Positions 36,501-47,011 of a stretch of 64,000 nucleotides of DNA are shown one piece after another. Location of the stretch: contig NC_053142.1 in NCBI RefSeq assembly GCF_016808335.1, forward strand, positions 42,389,674 to 42,453,673. The letters are read 5' to 3'. The notes below the pieces were generated by a model. It worked only from the letters and a program-made list of their open reading frames with translations. It was not told where the DNA came from and searched no databases. A program made the translations under genes and the position numbers. Numbering within the stretch: the stretch's first letter is position 1; every line of letters begins with the position of its first letter. This stretch comes from Panicum virgatum. Lineage: Eukaryota > Streptophyta > Magnoliopsida > Poales > Poaceae.

Positions 36501-38141
36501 TGGGTTTGATCCACTTTCCCCGGGTATGACAGGTCACTCGTACTCCTTCTGGGTTTGTTAGGTGTACCACTTTGTCAGTACAACCTATGAGACCATTGTA
36601 TCGGCTTAACCAATCCATTCCAAGGATCATGTCTATCCCTCCTGACTTAAGTACTACTAGGTCCGCTAGAAATTCTACCCCACTTAAATTGATCCTTACC
36701 CGTAGACAACCTAGTTGACACTTGATGTCACCTCCAGGCGTCCGAGTTATTAGGGGTGTTTTTAGTAGTACTGTAGGTATTTTGTGCTTTTCCACAAAAC
36801 TCGAGGATATGAATGAGTGTGATGCTCCAGAATCAAATAACACTGTTGCAAGGACTGAGCTGACTAGGTACTCACCGAGTACTATGCCCTGAGCTCCTTG
36901 AGCCTCCTGTGTGTTGATGTGATTGACGCGGGCTCGTCCAAATGACTGCTGGGGCTGCCTCATCAGCTGACTGTTGTTGTTGTTGTTGTGGATGGGCACT
37001 CGGTTGGCACCCGTCAGGACTGGCTTTGGTCCGTTTACCGTGTTGGAGAAGGCTGGCGTAGCTGGCTTGTTCTTGGCATAGGGGCAGTCCGCGATGAAAT
37101 GTCCCGTCCCTCGGCAGTTGAAGCAGGCCCTCACATTGCTGTTGGTGGTGGTGACCTGGCTTGCATTACTCTGCGGGGCCCTCATGGTGTTCTGGCTTCT
37201 GGGCTGGGTGTTAGGGGCCCGTGGTCCTATCACTTGAGACTGAGTTCTGTACTGCATTGGGGCTTGGAACCTTGGTGCGTTGTAGCTGAAACTTCTGGGC
37301 TTCTAGAAACGATCTTGCTGGCGAGACTTGCTCTCCAGGAACTTGCGCTTGTTATCTTTCCTTTCATCAATTTTGGCCTTCTCTGTGAGGATTGCCTTGT
37401 TCATCAAAGTGTTGAAATCAGGATAGATCTGAGGGGTGAGCAGGGTCCTGAGTTCTGGGTTTAGTCCCTTCTTGAACATATCCTGCTTCTTCTCGTCATC
37501 GTCACTTCTTCTTGTGCATAGCGAGCCAGCTCCATAAACTGGTGAGTATACTCTTCCACTGACATACTCCCTTGCTGAAGTGCGCGGAATTCATCCGCCT
37601 TGCGCTTCATGGCGGCCGATGGAATATGGTAGTGGCGGAACTCCTTCACGAATTCATTCCAAGTAATGGTGGAGGCATCATTGGCAGCAACGCAGTAATT
37701 CTCCCACCAGGCTAAGGCAGACCCGGTGAGTTGATGTGCTGCCAGCAGAACTTTATCTCGATCCTGGCACTCGAACGGCTCAAGCTTCCTCTGGATCACA
37801 CGCAGCCAGTCATCTGCATCCAAAGGGTTGCTGGATCCAGCAAAGGTGGGCGGCTTGGTCCTCAGGAAAGCTGTCAGCTTGTCGTTCATGGTTTGTCCTC
37901 GTGGCTGCCTATTGACAAGGGCATTGGCCAGTGTTTCTAGGATGAGGGTCTGATTGTGGATTATTTGTGCCAGGTCCCCGAGGGGTGGTGGTGGTGGCAG
38001 TGGCACTTCTTGATTTTCTCCTCGGTTCTGGCTCACTTCTTGTTCATCCTGAGGAGGGTTCTGTCCATTCGGCTGCACTCCCATATCAGCAACTGGAGGG
38101 TTCCGAATGCGGGAGGCCCTCGTAACGCTTCGGGAAGCCAT
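36490..38141 (-). pseudogene. Gypsy gag and protease, frameshifted
   Basis: The gag start is at 38141 (MASRSVTRASRI), directly preceded by ATTTACAG. It includes the retrotransposon gag core (FAGSSNPLDADDWLRVI, ALAWWENY, YTHQFMELARYA). A frameshift near 37485 and a TAG near 37303 separate it from 37257-36490, which has the zinc knuckle CFNCRGTGHFIADC and the protease motif LFDSGASHSFIS. This protease frame ends near 36490 and pol continues in another frame, a further one-base shift. Confidence 0.88.
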
Positions 38142-38533
38142 CTGTAAATTGGGTAGAGTTTTTGTGAGATTTAGGATTAAGTGATGTTTAAGTTATTTAA
38201 ATCGTATTTTTGAAAAGGCGGTATCTACCTTCTGCCGATAAGCACACAACTAACAAGCACACAACATATCAAACAACAAGCACAAACAACTTTATTACTG
38301 CAGGGGAGGGTACAACACGGGGCAAGGCCAAACGAGTACTACACATCCGGGTACACAACTTCAAAAGAAAGGGGGGCATAAATCTTCTTCGGACCACACG
38401 GCTTCATCCCTTGACGGTCGCTAGCACTTTAGGCAAACTCATCGGCTTGAGTGGGTTCTTCCCTCGGAAGAGAACTCACGTCTTCTAGGGGAATGAGCGG
38501 TCCTTGCTCGCCGTCCTCTAGATCTCCGTTTTC

Positions 38534-39316
38534 CTAGGGTTGCGTAGTGGCTTCTCTTGAAGCGGCGGCCGTAGACCTTCCAGGGTTTTCGGGTGGGGCT
38601 TGTGGGTTTCCAAAGAGTGGTCCCCATCCTATGACGGGCGTTCCGAGCAGAACATGGTCTTCTCCTATTGCCGGGACTAGGGTTCCACTTCTAGCCCATT
38701 CCTGCATACGCCGGTCCTGGGCTTGCCTGAGGCTCTCCTGAGCAACTGCTTCACTACTGACTGCGGCTGCGGCTCTTGCCTCGGCTTGGACTGCTCGGAT
38801 CTGTTGCTGTCTTACCGCGAGCTCTGCTTGCTCGGCTCGATGGGTCTGTTCCCTCAGCAAGTTGGCTTGCTCGTCAAAGAGATGATCCAAGGAGGCTAGG
38901 TAGGTAGCCACTTGGTACAGGAGGCCTTCTTCATGGCGACGCCGTTCCAGGCTTCTCATTCGAGCTTCCCAAACTGGGGTCCTGATGGCCGGCGGAAAGA
39001 ACCTCATTGGCGTGGGGGCGAGGTGTCTTTCGAAAATCCGGCACAGGTAACGGAGTGCTTTTCTGATGGCCAAGGGATAGGTGTCTTGGTGCCTAAATCC
39101 CGTAGCGGTCACTCGCTATGACTGGATGTCGTGGTAGCGATCACTTCTGGCGATGACTATGATCACCCTGCAGCGGAGAGTGCCATGATGCTCGAACTCT
39201 CTGTTGTAGTACCTTGGGCGTTCCGCGATGCCAAGGTTTTCTAGGGCGTTGATCAACAGGCTGGGGAAGCCAGGTGCAGCTTGGCAGGCGCCCTGGGTCC
39301 ATCCTTCCTCAGCCAT
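38534..39316 (-). pseudogene. Extra pre-gag ORF, copy B (one in-frame TAG)
   Basis: Starts ATGGCTGAGG at 39316, directly after CTTTGTTTTCAG. It encodes MAEEGWTQGACQAAPGFPSL, an internal TAG at 39116-39118, then TGFRHQDTYPLAIRKALRYL, RFFPPAIRTPVWEARMRSL and a coiled-coil, A/Q/E-rich tail (HRAEQAELAVRQQQIRAVQA), about 260 codons. It is clearly homologous to copy A at 39774-40343 and has a longer C-terminus. It lies between the 5' LTR and gag, which ordinary Tekay elements do not need. The function is unknown to me; additional ORFs before gag are known in some plant gypsy lineages. Confidence 0.75.
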
Positions 39317-39773
39317 CTGAAAACAAAGATAGGGTGAAGAACTTGCACAAATATTTGAGGTACACAAAGTGGGTAGATGATATTTATTATTGCAACATGG
39401 TGGGATACAGACTTTATGGGTACACGATTATTAGAGCAGAGGTTCTACCTTAGGGGCTACTCCTATCATGGGGACTCTTCCTCGATCCTAAGAGGGCGCT
39501 TCTTCAGTGGAAGATACTGATCCATCGCGTCATCTTCGGTCTGAGTACCTTTATCCCAGTGGGTTTCTTCGGGTTCTTCTTCTTCTGTCGGAGTACCTAC
39601 ATCCCAATGGGTTTCCATGGGTTCTTCTTCTTCTTCTTCTTCTTCCTCTATCCATCCACCTATCCCTCTGCGAGCCTCATACTCTGCATTCAGGCTTGGA
39701 GAGCGGCTAGGGAATTCTCGGCGCGTGTGGCTCTTGTCCGTTGTTCTTCCAGTTCTGCTTCACATTCTTGCAT

Positions 39774-40343
39774 TTAGACTTGGAGAGCGGCTAGGGAATA
39801 CTCGGCGTGTACGGCTCTTGTCCGTTGTTCATCCAGCTCTTGGGTTGCCTTCTCTGCTCTGTGGACTTGTTGCTTCAGTTGTGCCGCTTGTTCGCGGTAG
39901 AGCTCATCCAGGCCGGTGAGATAGATGGATAGGTGAGAGACCGTGTCTTCTAGGTCTTCTTCTTCTCTTCCAAGTCCTCTCATCCGGGCAATCCATGTGC
40001 GTCCTCTTCCTTCAGTTGGCGGGAAAAATCTCCTAGGAGTCCACTGGTGGTGATGCTTGTAGATCACGCGTAGACGTCGCAGGGCTTTACGGGCGGCTTT
40101 TCGATAGGTGTCCGGGAAACGAAAACCAGTGGTAGAGATGAACCAAGGGTCCACATCTGGGTAGCGGGTGCTCCTTGCCACGAAGATCATCAGGTCGCAC
40201 CGAAGAGTGCCCTTGGAATCGTACTCCCGGTAGAGAAACTCTGGTGGGTCCACAACTCCGATGCGTTCCAGGCTGAGTATCAACAACTTAGGAAGGCCGG
40301 GCTCTGCGTGACAGATTCCGCCGATCCATCCATTGTCAGCCAT
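39774..40343 (-). CDS. Extra pre-gag ORF, copy A (intact, 189 aa)
   Basis: Starts ATGGCTGACA at 40343, directly after GCCCTGTTCCAG; the open frame reaches 40451 but the inner start matches copy B. The protein begins MADNGWIGGICHAEPGLPKL, has a conserved core (CDLMIFVARSTRYPDVDP, TGFRFPDTYRKAARKALRRL, RRFFPPTEGRGRTWIARM) and a C-terminal coiled coil (LYREQAAQLKQQVHRAEKAT). It is the only undamaged reading frame in the element. Copy A and B identity is moderate and spread over the whole length, so the duplication is much older than this insertion. Family and function not recognised. Confidence 0.75.
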   Translation of the reverse strand: MADNGWIGGICHAEPGLPKLLILSLERIGVVDPPEFLYREYDSKGTLRCDLMIFVARSTRYPDVDPWFISTTGFRFPDTYRKAARKALRRLRVIYKHHHQWTPRRFFPPTEGRGRTWIARMRGLGREEEDLEDTVSHLSIYLTGLDELYREQAAQLKQQVHRAEKATQELDEQRTRAVHAEYSLAALQV

Positions 40344-40470
40344 CTGGAACAGGGCAAGAACCAGTGGTGAGTGTTTGTGTAAAGAAAGGGTTAAGGAAGG
40401 AATAATCCTAGTGTGAAAGGGCCTAAAATAGGGTTTCGCTCCTAGGGTCACGTCCTACAGCGAACCTACG

Positions 40471-40482
40471 GCTCTGATACCA
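40471..40482 (-). other. Primer binding site, initiator Met tRNA
   Basis: TGGTATCAGAGC on the minus strand, two bases after the 5' LTR end. Confidence 0.9.
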
Positions 40483-40484
40483 CC

Positions 40485-43400
40485 TGAAGCGTCCCGTCAT
40501 AAGAGAGAACTTAAATGTGATACAAACATCAGTCACAGGAGGCTGATGCCACATTTATTACATCAGATGGTTCATTACCGTACAAACCTCCGAGGAGGAC
40601 ACTCGATACAGATGATGATAATAAGTAATCAAGCTACGACATAATACCAGAGCGCGACCCACATGGGATCTAGCTCGGGCTCAGAGTACTGTGCCAGCGA
40701 AAACATCTCGAACAGGGCCGGTTCCACAAGCAAGGTTGGGTGTAGAACGATAACCCTACTCGGCGTCGTCTGGTACGAAGTCTGGGTCTTCTTCTGTAAA
40801 AAGTAAGAATGGGGTGAGTACAAATGTACTCAGCAAGTCCAACCACTCCCATGGAGGGGGTTGTATCAGAATAACATGCTCAGGTAAAACAAGGAAAAAG
40901 TTACGGTTTAATTTGCGGAAAGCTAAATTTTATGCAGGGGTTCGTTTAGCCGAAAACATTTCAGAAACCAGTTTTTGTTTTGAGTAACACGGAGTGCAAG
41001 TTTTAAACTGCTACCGGACTCCTCATCCGCCATAGCACACGGCACAACTACCGGACACATCTCCAAAATAACTCACGCCAAACCATCCCAAAGTAAACAC
41101 TAGTTGTGAGACCACACCGTAACTCGGCCAGTACCGTGGGCACTGACTATTCGAATAGGTTTTTAAATCTGCAGAGGTGTGCAACTTTACCCACAAGCGG
41201 GTACTACAACACGAGCATCGTACTGTCGGTGTAGATCCCGACATAGCCATTATCCACCTTAGCTAGACCTGATTTGCCATCACGGGATTCACCAAGGGGT
41301 CGTCGACCTATCTCTGAGGTATAACCGGGGTATAAGTCACACTGAGCCTATCACTTCTCCTTGGTCACCCGTTGCTCTCAGCCCTCCTGATGGCTATCAC
41401 ATCAACTAGTGGGGTTTATGCTAAGCCGTTGCCCATTCAACGGTCGAGTGGTCTGCACGATAGTGGAGTTAGATGAGATGACACATCAACTCGGTCCTTA
41501 GTTGTGACAAGATGGATATCTCTCTTCCTTACCCTGCCACACAGGCACGAGCACACCAAATGACAAATCCCGCAGAAATGCCATCCATCCCGTCTAAAAC
41601 ACCGCTTTTATCCCTTCCCACATACTCACGCATTTTCTTTTATAAAACAAATAGCATTATGTGTATAGTCCTAAGCATTCTAATAGCGATTAACGTCCAA
41701 GCAAAATCAGACATTAATCTAGGTGGTCAAGGAATGGTTATAACAAATCAAGGGGTGGCTATCCAACCGTGTTTTCATGCAGGCAAAACATATGCAATTT
41801 TATAAAGCAGGCCAATAGGTTATGTTTATAAAAACTAGGACTGAAACATGCATCAAAGGGCGGGATTGAACTTGCCGTCTTCAAAGCCTTCCGGGATGTC
41901 CTGTCCTTCGGGCTCGGGGTCGCGGAACTGGTCCTCGTTCACCTGCTCGCAGTACTGCTCGTCGACGGGTTCTCCCTTGGTCACTCCGTGATCTACGGCG
42001 ACGACGGTGCAACGGCAAACAAACACAAACAAGCAAAACACAAAATAAAAAAAATGAGCTCAAAGAGAAAAAGGGAAAAAAATGGAAGAAGTTGATGGTA
42101 AATAATTTTATAAGAATATGGGAAAAGAATTATTAGAGTTGGAGTTTGGGATTGGTGAGATATGGCACTGTCGTAATAGCTATTTCCAAAATAAAATAGA
42201 TGGGATTAGATCAGGGACTTGCTTGCACGTGATTTATTTTTGGTGGGCTGGGCATGTGCGATTGGTAATTGGGCTCTGGGCTTGATTAGTGTTTGGGCTT
42301 GGGGGAAGGAAAATAGGAGAGGCACGGGTAGATAGGGCAGGCACTGGTAGTCAGTGCTTCCTGCTCCTCACGCCCGGCCACCATGGGAGGCAGACCAAGC
42401 TTCTCCAGCTTGCCGTACGACAGCTCGGCTACTATATGTGAAACTGAACATACGGGGAGAAAGAGGAGGGCGAGGGGGTTCCGGTTTGACAGCTTCGACC
42501 ATGGAAGGCGCAAGTCGTGTCCGGCCGCGTGGCAGCCATGGCCGCGGCTTATGAGCTCGCTGGTGGCGCGCAGACGAAGGGGCGCTGGTTGGGGAAGGCC
42601 GAGGGTGCTGTGGAGCTGCTCGGCAGCTGCTTACCTTGGTGCGGGGCTGCCTACAGGAGGAGATCGACAAGAGGCTAGTTTCTTTGTGGAGGAGCAGAGC
42701 AAGGAGTGCTGGTGGAGTCGGGTGGCTTGGCGAGAGCTCGTCGTGGCGATGGAGGGCAACTCGACCTTGCCTTTTATAGGCCGGAGGAGCGGCAGCAGCT
42801 CGCGGCTCCAACCGTCCACCATCAATGGTGGCGACTGTGGCTAGGCAGCTCGCAGGCGTCGGCGTGCAGCGCGTTGTTGCTGAGATGACGGCGAAGTTGA
42901 CGATCTGTGTTACGCGGCAGCGGGGCTGGCGTGCTTGGGCGCAGTGGTGCGAGCAGGGTGGGGGCACGGCGAGGGGCGGCACGGCGTAGTGCTGGGGCGT
43001 AGTGGTGCGAGCAGGGTGGGGGCACGGCGAGGGGCGGCACGGCGTAGTGCTGGGCGACTGCGTGTGGCAGGCGGCGGCGGTGTGCCAAGTTCGCCAGTGC
43101 TGTTTGGAAGTCGTCACATGGTAAGGAGAGGGAGGCGGGCCGGCGTGTGGCAGGAAGGCTGCAGCGGGGTGGGGGCTCGGCGGTGGGCGGCACGGCATGG
43201 TGCCGGCGGCAGCGCGCGGTCCCGTCGTGGGGCCGGCGTGTCGCGCGTGCGTTGTGAGCGCGTGCGAGGCAGCAGGGGGGGCGGGTTTGGCGAGCCGCAG
43301 CGAGCGTGCGCAGCAGCTGCTGCTCAAGCATGGCCGTGTTTCAAGGATTGCTTGTGCGTGTGTAGCTTGCCTAGCTGACGAGCTTGCTCGCATGCATGCA

Positions 43401-43837
43401 TGGGTAGCTAGCTTGTGCTTGTGTAGCTTGCCTTGCGTGCTGATGCTTGTGCTGTGCCGGCTTGCGTGCTGTGTGTGTTCAAGCGTAGCTAGCTTGTATG
43501 TGGTGTTCGTGTGGTGTAGCAAGCTGGAAAACTAGCAACATGCAAGCTTGCTGCTGTTTGCGTGCATGGGCGCGTTGATGGGTTTGCTATTTCTAGTGCT
43601 TAGCTTGCTTATGCACTGCGTGCACAAAGGTTAGAGGGAGCGAGCAAGAGATTAGAGAAGCAAGGATGATTAGCTTCAACGATGGGTTTGAACGGCAAAA
43701 ATAATTGGATGTACATATTAGGTATAAGATAAAGATTAGATGATCAAGGAGTTGGGCTCAAAAGATATATTTTGCAATAGGTTCTGAAAATGATTTTTAG
43801 CGAGTGAATTTGGTTAGTGAATTTTAGGGATGTTACA
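40485..43837 (-). repeat. 5' LTR of the gypsy element
   Basis: Minus-strand termini TGTAACATCCC...GGGACGCTTCA. TATAAAAGG at 42770-42778 (minus) probably drives the element. A 58-bp tandem duplication (about 42950-43055) absent from the other LTR explains most of the length difference. The exon-like segment is at 40756-40793 (EEDPDFVPDDAE, then TAG, after TTTTTACAG). Confidence 0.95.
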
Positions 43838-44704
43838 TTTGAAAAGACCTCGGAGGTGGGCACGTTAAAAAACCGCCTCGGTTAATGCCTGCGATTAACC
43901 GAGGCAGTCATTTTTTATTAACCGAGATGGTTAAAAACATCGCCTCCCAAAATATATTAACCGAGGCGGTTAAAGTATCAGCCTCGCAAACTAGATTAAC
44001 CGAGGCGGACATGTATAAGATGTTCGCCTCCAAAAATTAGGCCCAGCCCAGCCCAGCCCATCAAATTCTCTTTGAGTATATATATGAGTCCTTTAGGGTT
44101 TTACCCTCACCTCACAATCTCTCTCCCCCGCCGCCCTCCCTCCTCTGCCCCCCGTGTGCCCTCTCTTCTCCCCTCCTCCTCCCCTCTTTGCTCCCCCACC
44201 GCCCTCCCTCCTCTCCCGGCGAGCGCGGACGCCGGCGAGCGCGAGGGGCTGCGCGGGCCGCGGCGTCGAGCCCCTCCCCTCTCCCCTCTCCGGCAGGCCT
44301 CGTGCGCGGGCCACGCACGCACGTGGTGCGCGGCCGGCGGCTGGCATGCGCGGCGGGTGCCGGCCGAGCCCCCGACGCCCTCCTCTAGCCCCAATGGCGG
44401 CCACCGTCCTCCGGCGCCGCGCGCCCGACTTCGGCCCGCCGCGGCGGCCTCCCCTGATCTGGTGAGGGCGAACGCGATGGCAGCCCTCCCAGATCCGGCG
44501 CAGGCGAGCACCACCAGAGGCAGACCCGAGGGGTGGCGACGACACCATGGCGCGTCAGGTGGGCCCGAGCAGCGGCGTGGCGGCGGCAACCCCTCGGCTG
44601 CCCGGAGCGGGGGCGGCGACGGTCTCCCTCCCTCCCCTCTTGAGCGGCCGACGGGGGAGCTGCGCGGCGGGGGCGGAGCTCCGTAGCTGGCAGAGCTGCG
44701 CAGC

Positions 44705-46198
44705 TGTCGGTGTCCTGACCCGGCGGTCCGGACCCAACTAGTGATGATGCTGCGTGTTTCCTCGTCCCAGATATTGATGCAAGAAGCAACACAGTAACGC
44801 ACGGGTTTATCCTGGTTCCGGCCGCGGGGCCGTACGTCCAGCAAGGGGGCGTGCGAGGGCACTGTATTATCTTGCACCGGAGGTGCCTGTAGTAGGGGGT
44901 ACATGCGAGGCGAGATAGGGAGGGAAGCTCCCAAGTCTCTGCTAGAGGAGAAGTTGATTGAGGCAAGTGCCAATATCGGGTGCTCAGTGGTGCTGAGTGT
45001 TGTGTTCTATCGAAATGGTTTCATCGCGCCCCCTCCTTAAAGGAAGCCCGCCTTTTCCTTTTATAGACACAAGGAGGGACGGTGTACATGCACAGGGGAT
45101 CGTGGAAGTCGTCGTCTTTTCCCCGAATCGCGGGGGTGCAGTGGTCGAGCACTGTGGGAAGTACACTGTGGGGCATGGCGTCGGGCGTGGCAGTCATCCT
45201 GGGCATCGTCCTCGGCCTTGCGGAGATCGCGCCGGCGTCCTGACAGCCCCAGCAGGCGGCGTGATCGTCGCTGTAGGGTGTACCGTCTTCCAGATGTGGC
45301 GTGGTGGCGTTTCGTGGGCTCTGCAGGCCAGGGTCTTGCATATATATGTGCGCCAGTGGTAGTGGGGCACGTGGCGGTCCCGGGCCCCCCCTGGGTGGAG
45401 TGTTAGCGCGTGCGCTAAGGGGGGCCGGGAATCACGTGGAGGTCCCGGACCCCTCGAGGTGGGAGGTCCGGTTCTCCGGCTGCTAATGCTAAGCATCCTT
45501 CCTTGGGGGACACGTGGCGACGCCGGATCCCATCTCGAGCAGGGGACGGGTCCGGGGCCGTAGGTATGGTGAGGTGGAGTCCGGACAGCAGGAGTTGGCA
45601 GAATAGTAACGGGAGCTGTGCCGAGCACGTCTCGTACCGCGTCGCAGGTTCCCACAGTGTTGCCACAGCGTTCGGCATGGCAGAGCAGTGACCGGAGTTG
45701 GCGGACGGGACTCCGGTCACAGCCACTATGGGGAATGGCGGCCTGACGCCGTCTGTCCTGGGTGCTGTGGAGGAGTGGTTGGCATTTAATGCCTCCGTAC
45801 GACGGGCGGGTGAGCGGAAGGGCCGTTTGTCCTTTACGTCGAGGGGTGGCCTCGAGCGAGATGGAGATGATTCGCCCTGCTCGAGGGTTGGTTCGCTGCC
45901 CTCGAGCGAGGCGGAGACGATTCGCCTCCCCGAGGGTAGGCTTGCTACCCTCGAGCGAGGCGGAGACGCGGGGCGCGGTCGAGGGTCTCGATGGGAGCCC
46001 TCGAGCGAGACGGAGATCACCCCGCGGGTCCGAGGGGGTGCGGATGGGCCGCGTGCTGGGCTTCTTTGAGTCCTTTTCTTTCTTCCAGATTGGAAGGAGG
46101 CCGTAGGCCTTCGTGGGCTCAGTTGCCTAATATGTGTTCGTGTTTTTATGGTGATTTTAGTACCCCGATTAGGGTGCCCCTAATCATGGTCCCCGACA
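44705..46198 (-). mobile_element. Solo LTR inside the CACTA element, TSD GCAGC
   Basis: Read on the minus strand it begins TGTCGGGGACCATGATTAGG and ends GGACACCGACA, with the perfect duplication GCAGC (44700-44704 and 46199-46203). A TATAAAAGG box lies at 45056-45064 (minus). The opening resembles a common grass LTR class. Repeats around the word CTCGAGCGAG near 45850-46020 are internal. No internal region is present, so it is a solo LTR. Confidence 0.92.
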
Positions 46199-46617
46199 GC
46201 AGCCCACGCCGCAGAAGGACCAGGGCGGAGCTGCGCGGCGGGCGTCGGCGCTACTCGGCCGGGGCGGAGCTCCGCGGCGGCGGTTGGCGGCGCTACGCAG
46301 CCGGGGCTCGCGCATCTGGCCTCGGGGCTCACGGATCTGGCCTCAAGGCTCGCAGATCTGGCCTCTCCGGCGGAGGCACCTGTGGCGGCGCGACGGCAGT
46401 GACCTTCACCGTGGATGGGCTCGGCGGGCCTCTGGATGGCTCAGCAGGCCTATCCACGGGCTTTTTATTTTTTTTTCAACTCTACTAACCGAGGCGGGCG
46501 GACAACCGCCTTGGAAAATAGTTTATTAACTGTGATGGTATGTCGGAGGCGGTTGCCCAAAACGCCTCGGTTAAACATTTTTGGCCGCCTCGATTAATGT
46601 TTTTTGTAGTAGTGCCT

Positions 46618-46985
46618 ACGCAAGAGCTCTAGCCCGCCCGTGCCACTCCAAGCTCCACACAAGCTCCCGAGCTTTGTCCCAAGCCTCCCGGAGCTCCAGC
46701 CTGTCGTGCCGCTCCGAGCTCCTGCGCCACCGGAGCTCCAGCTCGCCCATGTCACTCCGAGCTCAAGCCCGAGTGCCACACCTAGCTTGATGCTTCGCTC
46801 CGCCGAGCTCGTCTTCGTCCCACAATCTACGCCGCGAGCGTAGCTCCGACAAGCTTCGATGCTGGAGGGGCATGCGTGGGTGGTGGCTCAAGTGAGCGTT
46901 GGCGTTGCAGGGGCGGCGTGGGAGGGGGGAAGGCATCTGGGACGGAGCTGACGAGCTGGTTCAAAAAAAGATCTCTTCTAGGTAT
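46618..46985. other. GAGCTCC-rich non-coding stretch
   Basis: Continues the composition seen at 29830-30200 across the CACTA insertion, with repeated AGCTCC words. No gene seen. Confidence 0.4.
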
Positions 46986-47011
46986 CTGAAGGAGCCGCTC
47001 CATTTCGACTA

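Larger units (their letters stand above)
30239..43837 (-). mobile_element. Full-length Ty3/gypsy chromovirus (Tekay/Del-like), TSD TTTGA
   Basis: Two 3.3-kb LTRs (30239-33546 and 40485-43837) in direct orientation enclose a minus-strand body, with the perfect 5-bp duplication TTTGA (30234-30238 and 43838-43842). Order from the 5' side: LTR, initiator-Met tRNA binding site, two related extra ORFs, gag, protease, RT, RNase H, integrase with a chromodomain-like tail, polypurine tract, LTR. The coding part has several stops and frameshifts, so it cannot move by itself. LTRs differ by scattered substitutions (six in the first 175 bp compared by eye), a deletion near 41600 and a 58-bp duplication near 42950-43055 in the right copy, so insertion is fairly recent. 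It sits 36 bp inside a CACTA element. Confidence 0.95.
30203..46614. mobile_element. Non-autonomous CACTA transposon, TSD CCT
   Basis: Ends CACTACTACAAAAA...TTTTTGTAGTAGTG, flanked by CCT (30200-30202 and 46615-46617). Subterminal repeats of TTAACCGAGGCGG in both orientations occur at 30221, 43875-44010 and 46485-46600, as is typical for CACTA ends. Native sequence is only 30203-30238, 43838-44704 and 46199-46614; the rest is nested elements. The interior at 44040-44704 has a TATATATATGAG box and a GC-rich, S/P/R/A-rich frame from 44072 without known domain, continuing at 46199. No transposase is present. Confidence 0.93.

Noticed and set aside
44072..44686. 204-aa frame in the CACTA body
   Set aside because: Low-complexity P/S/R/A sequence interrupted by the solo LTR; kept only as a note within the CACTA entry.
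45415..46020. 201-aa frame in the solo LTR
   Set aside because: Built on internal LTR repeats around CTCGAGCGAG; no protein motif.
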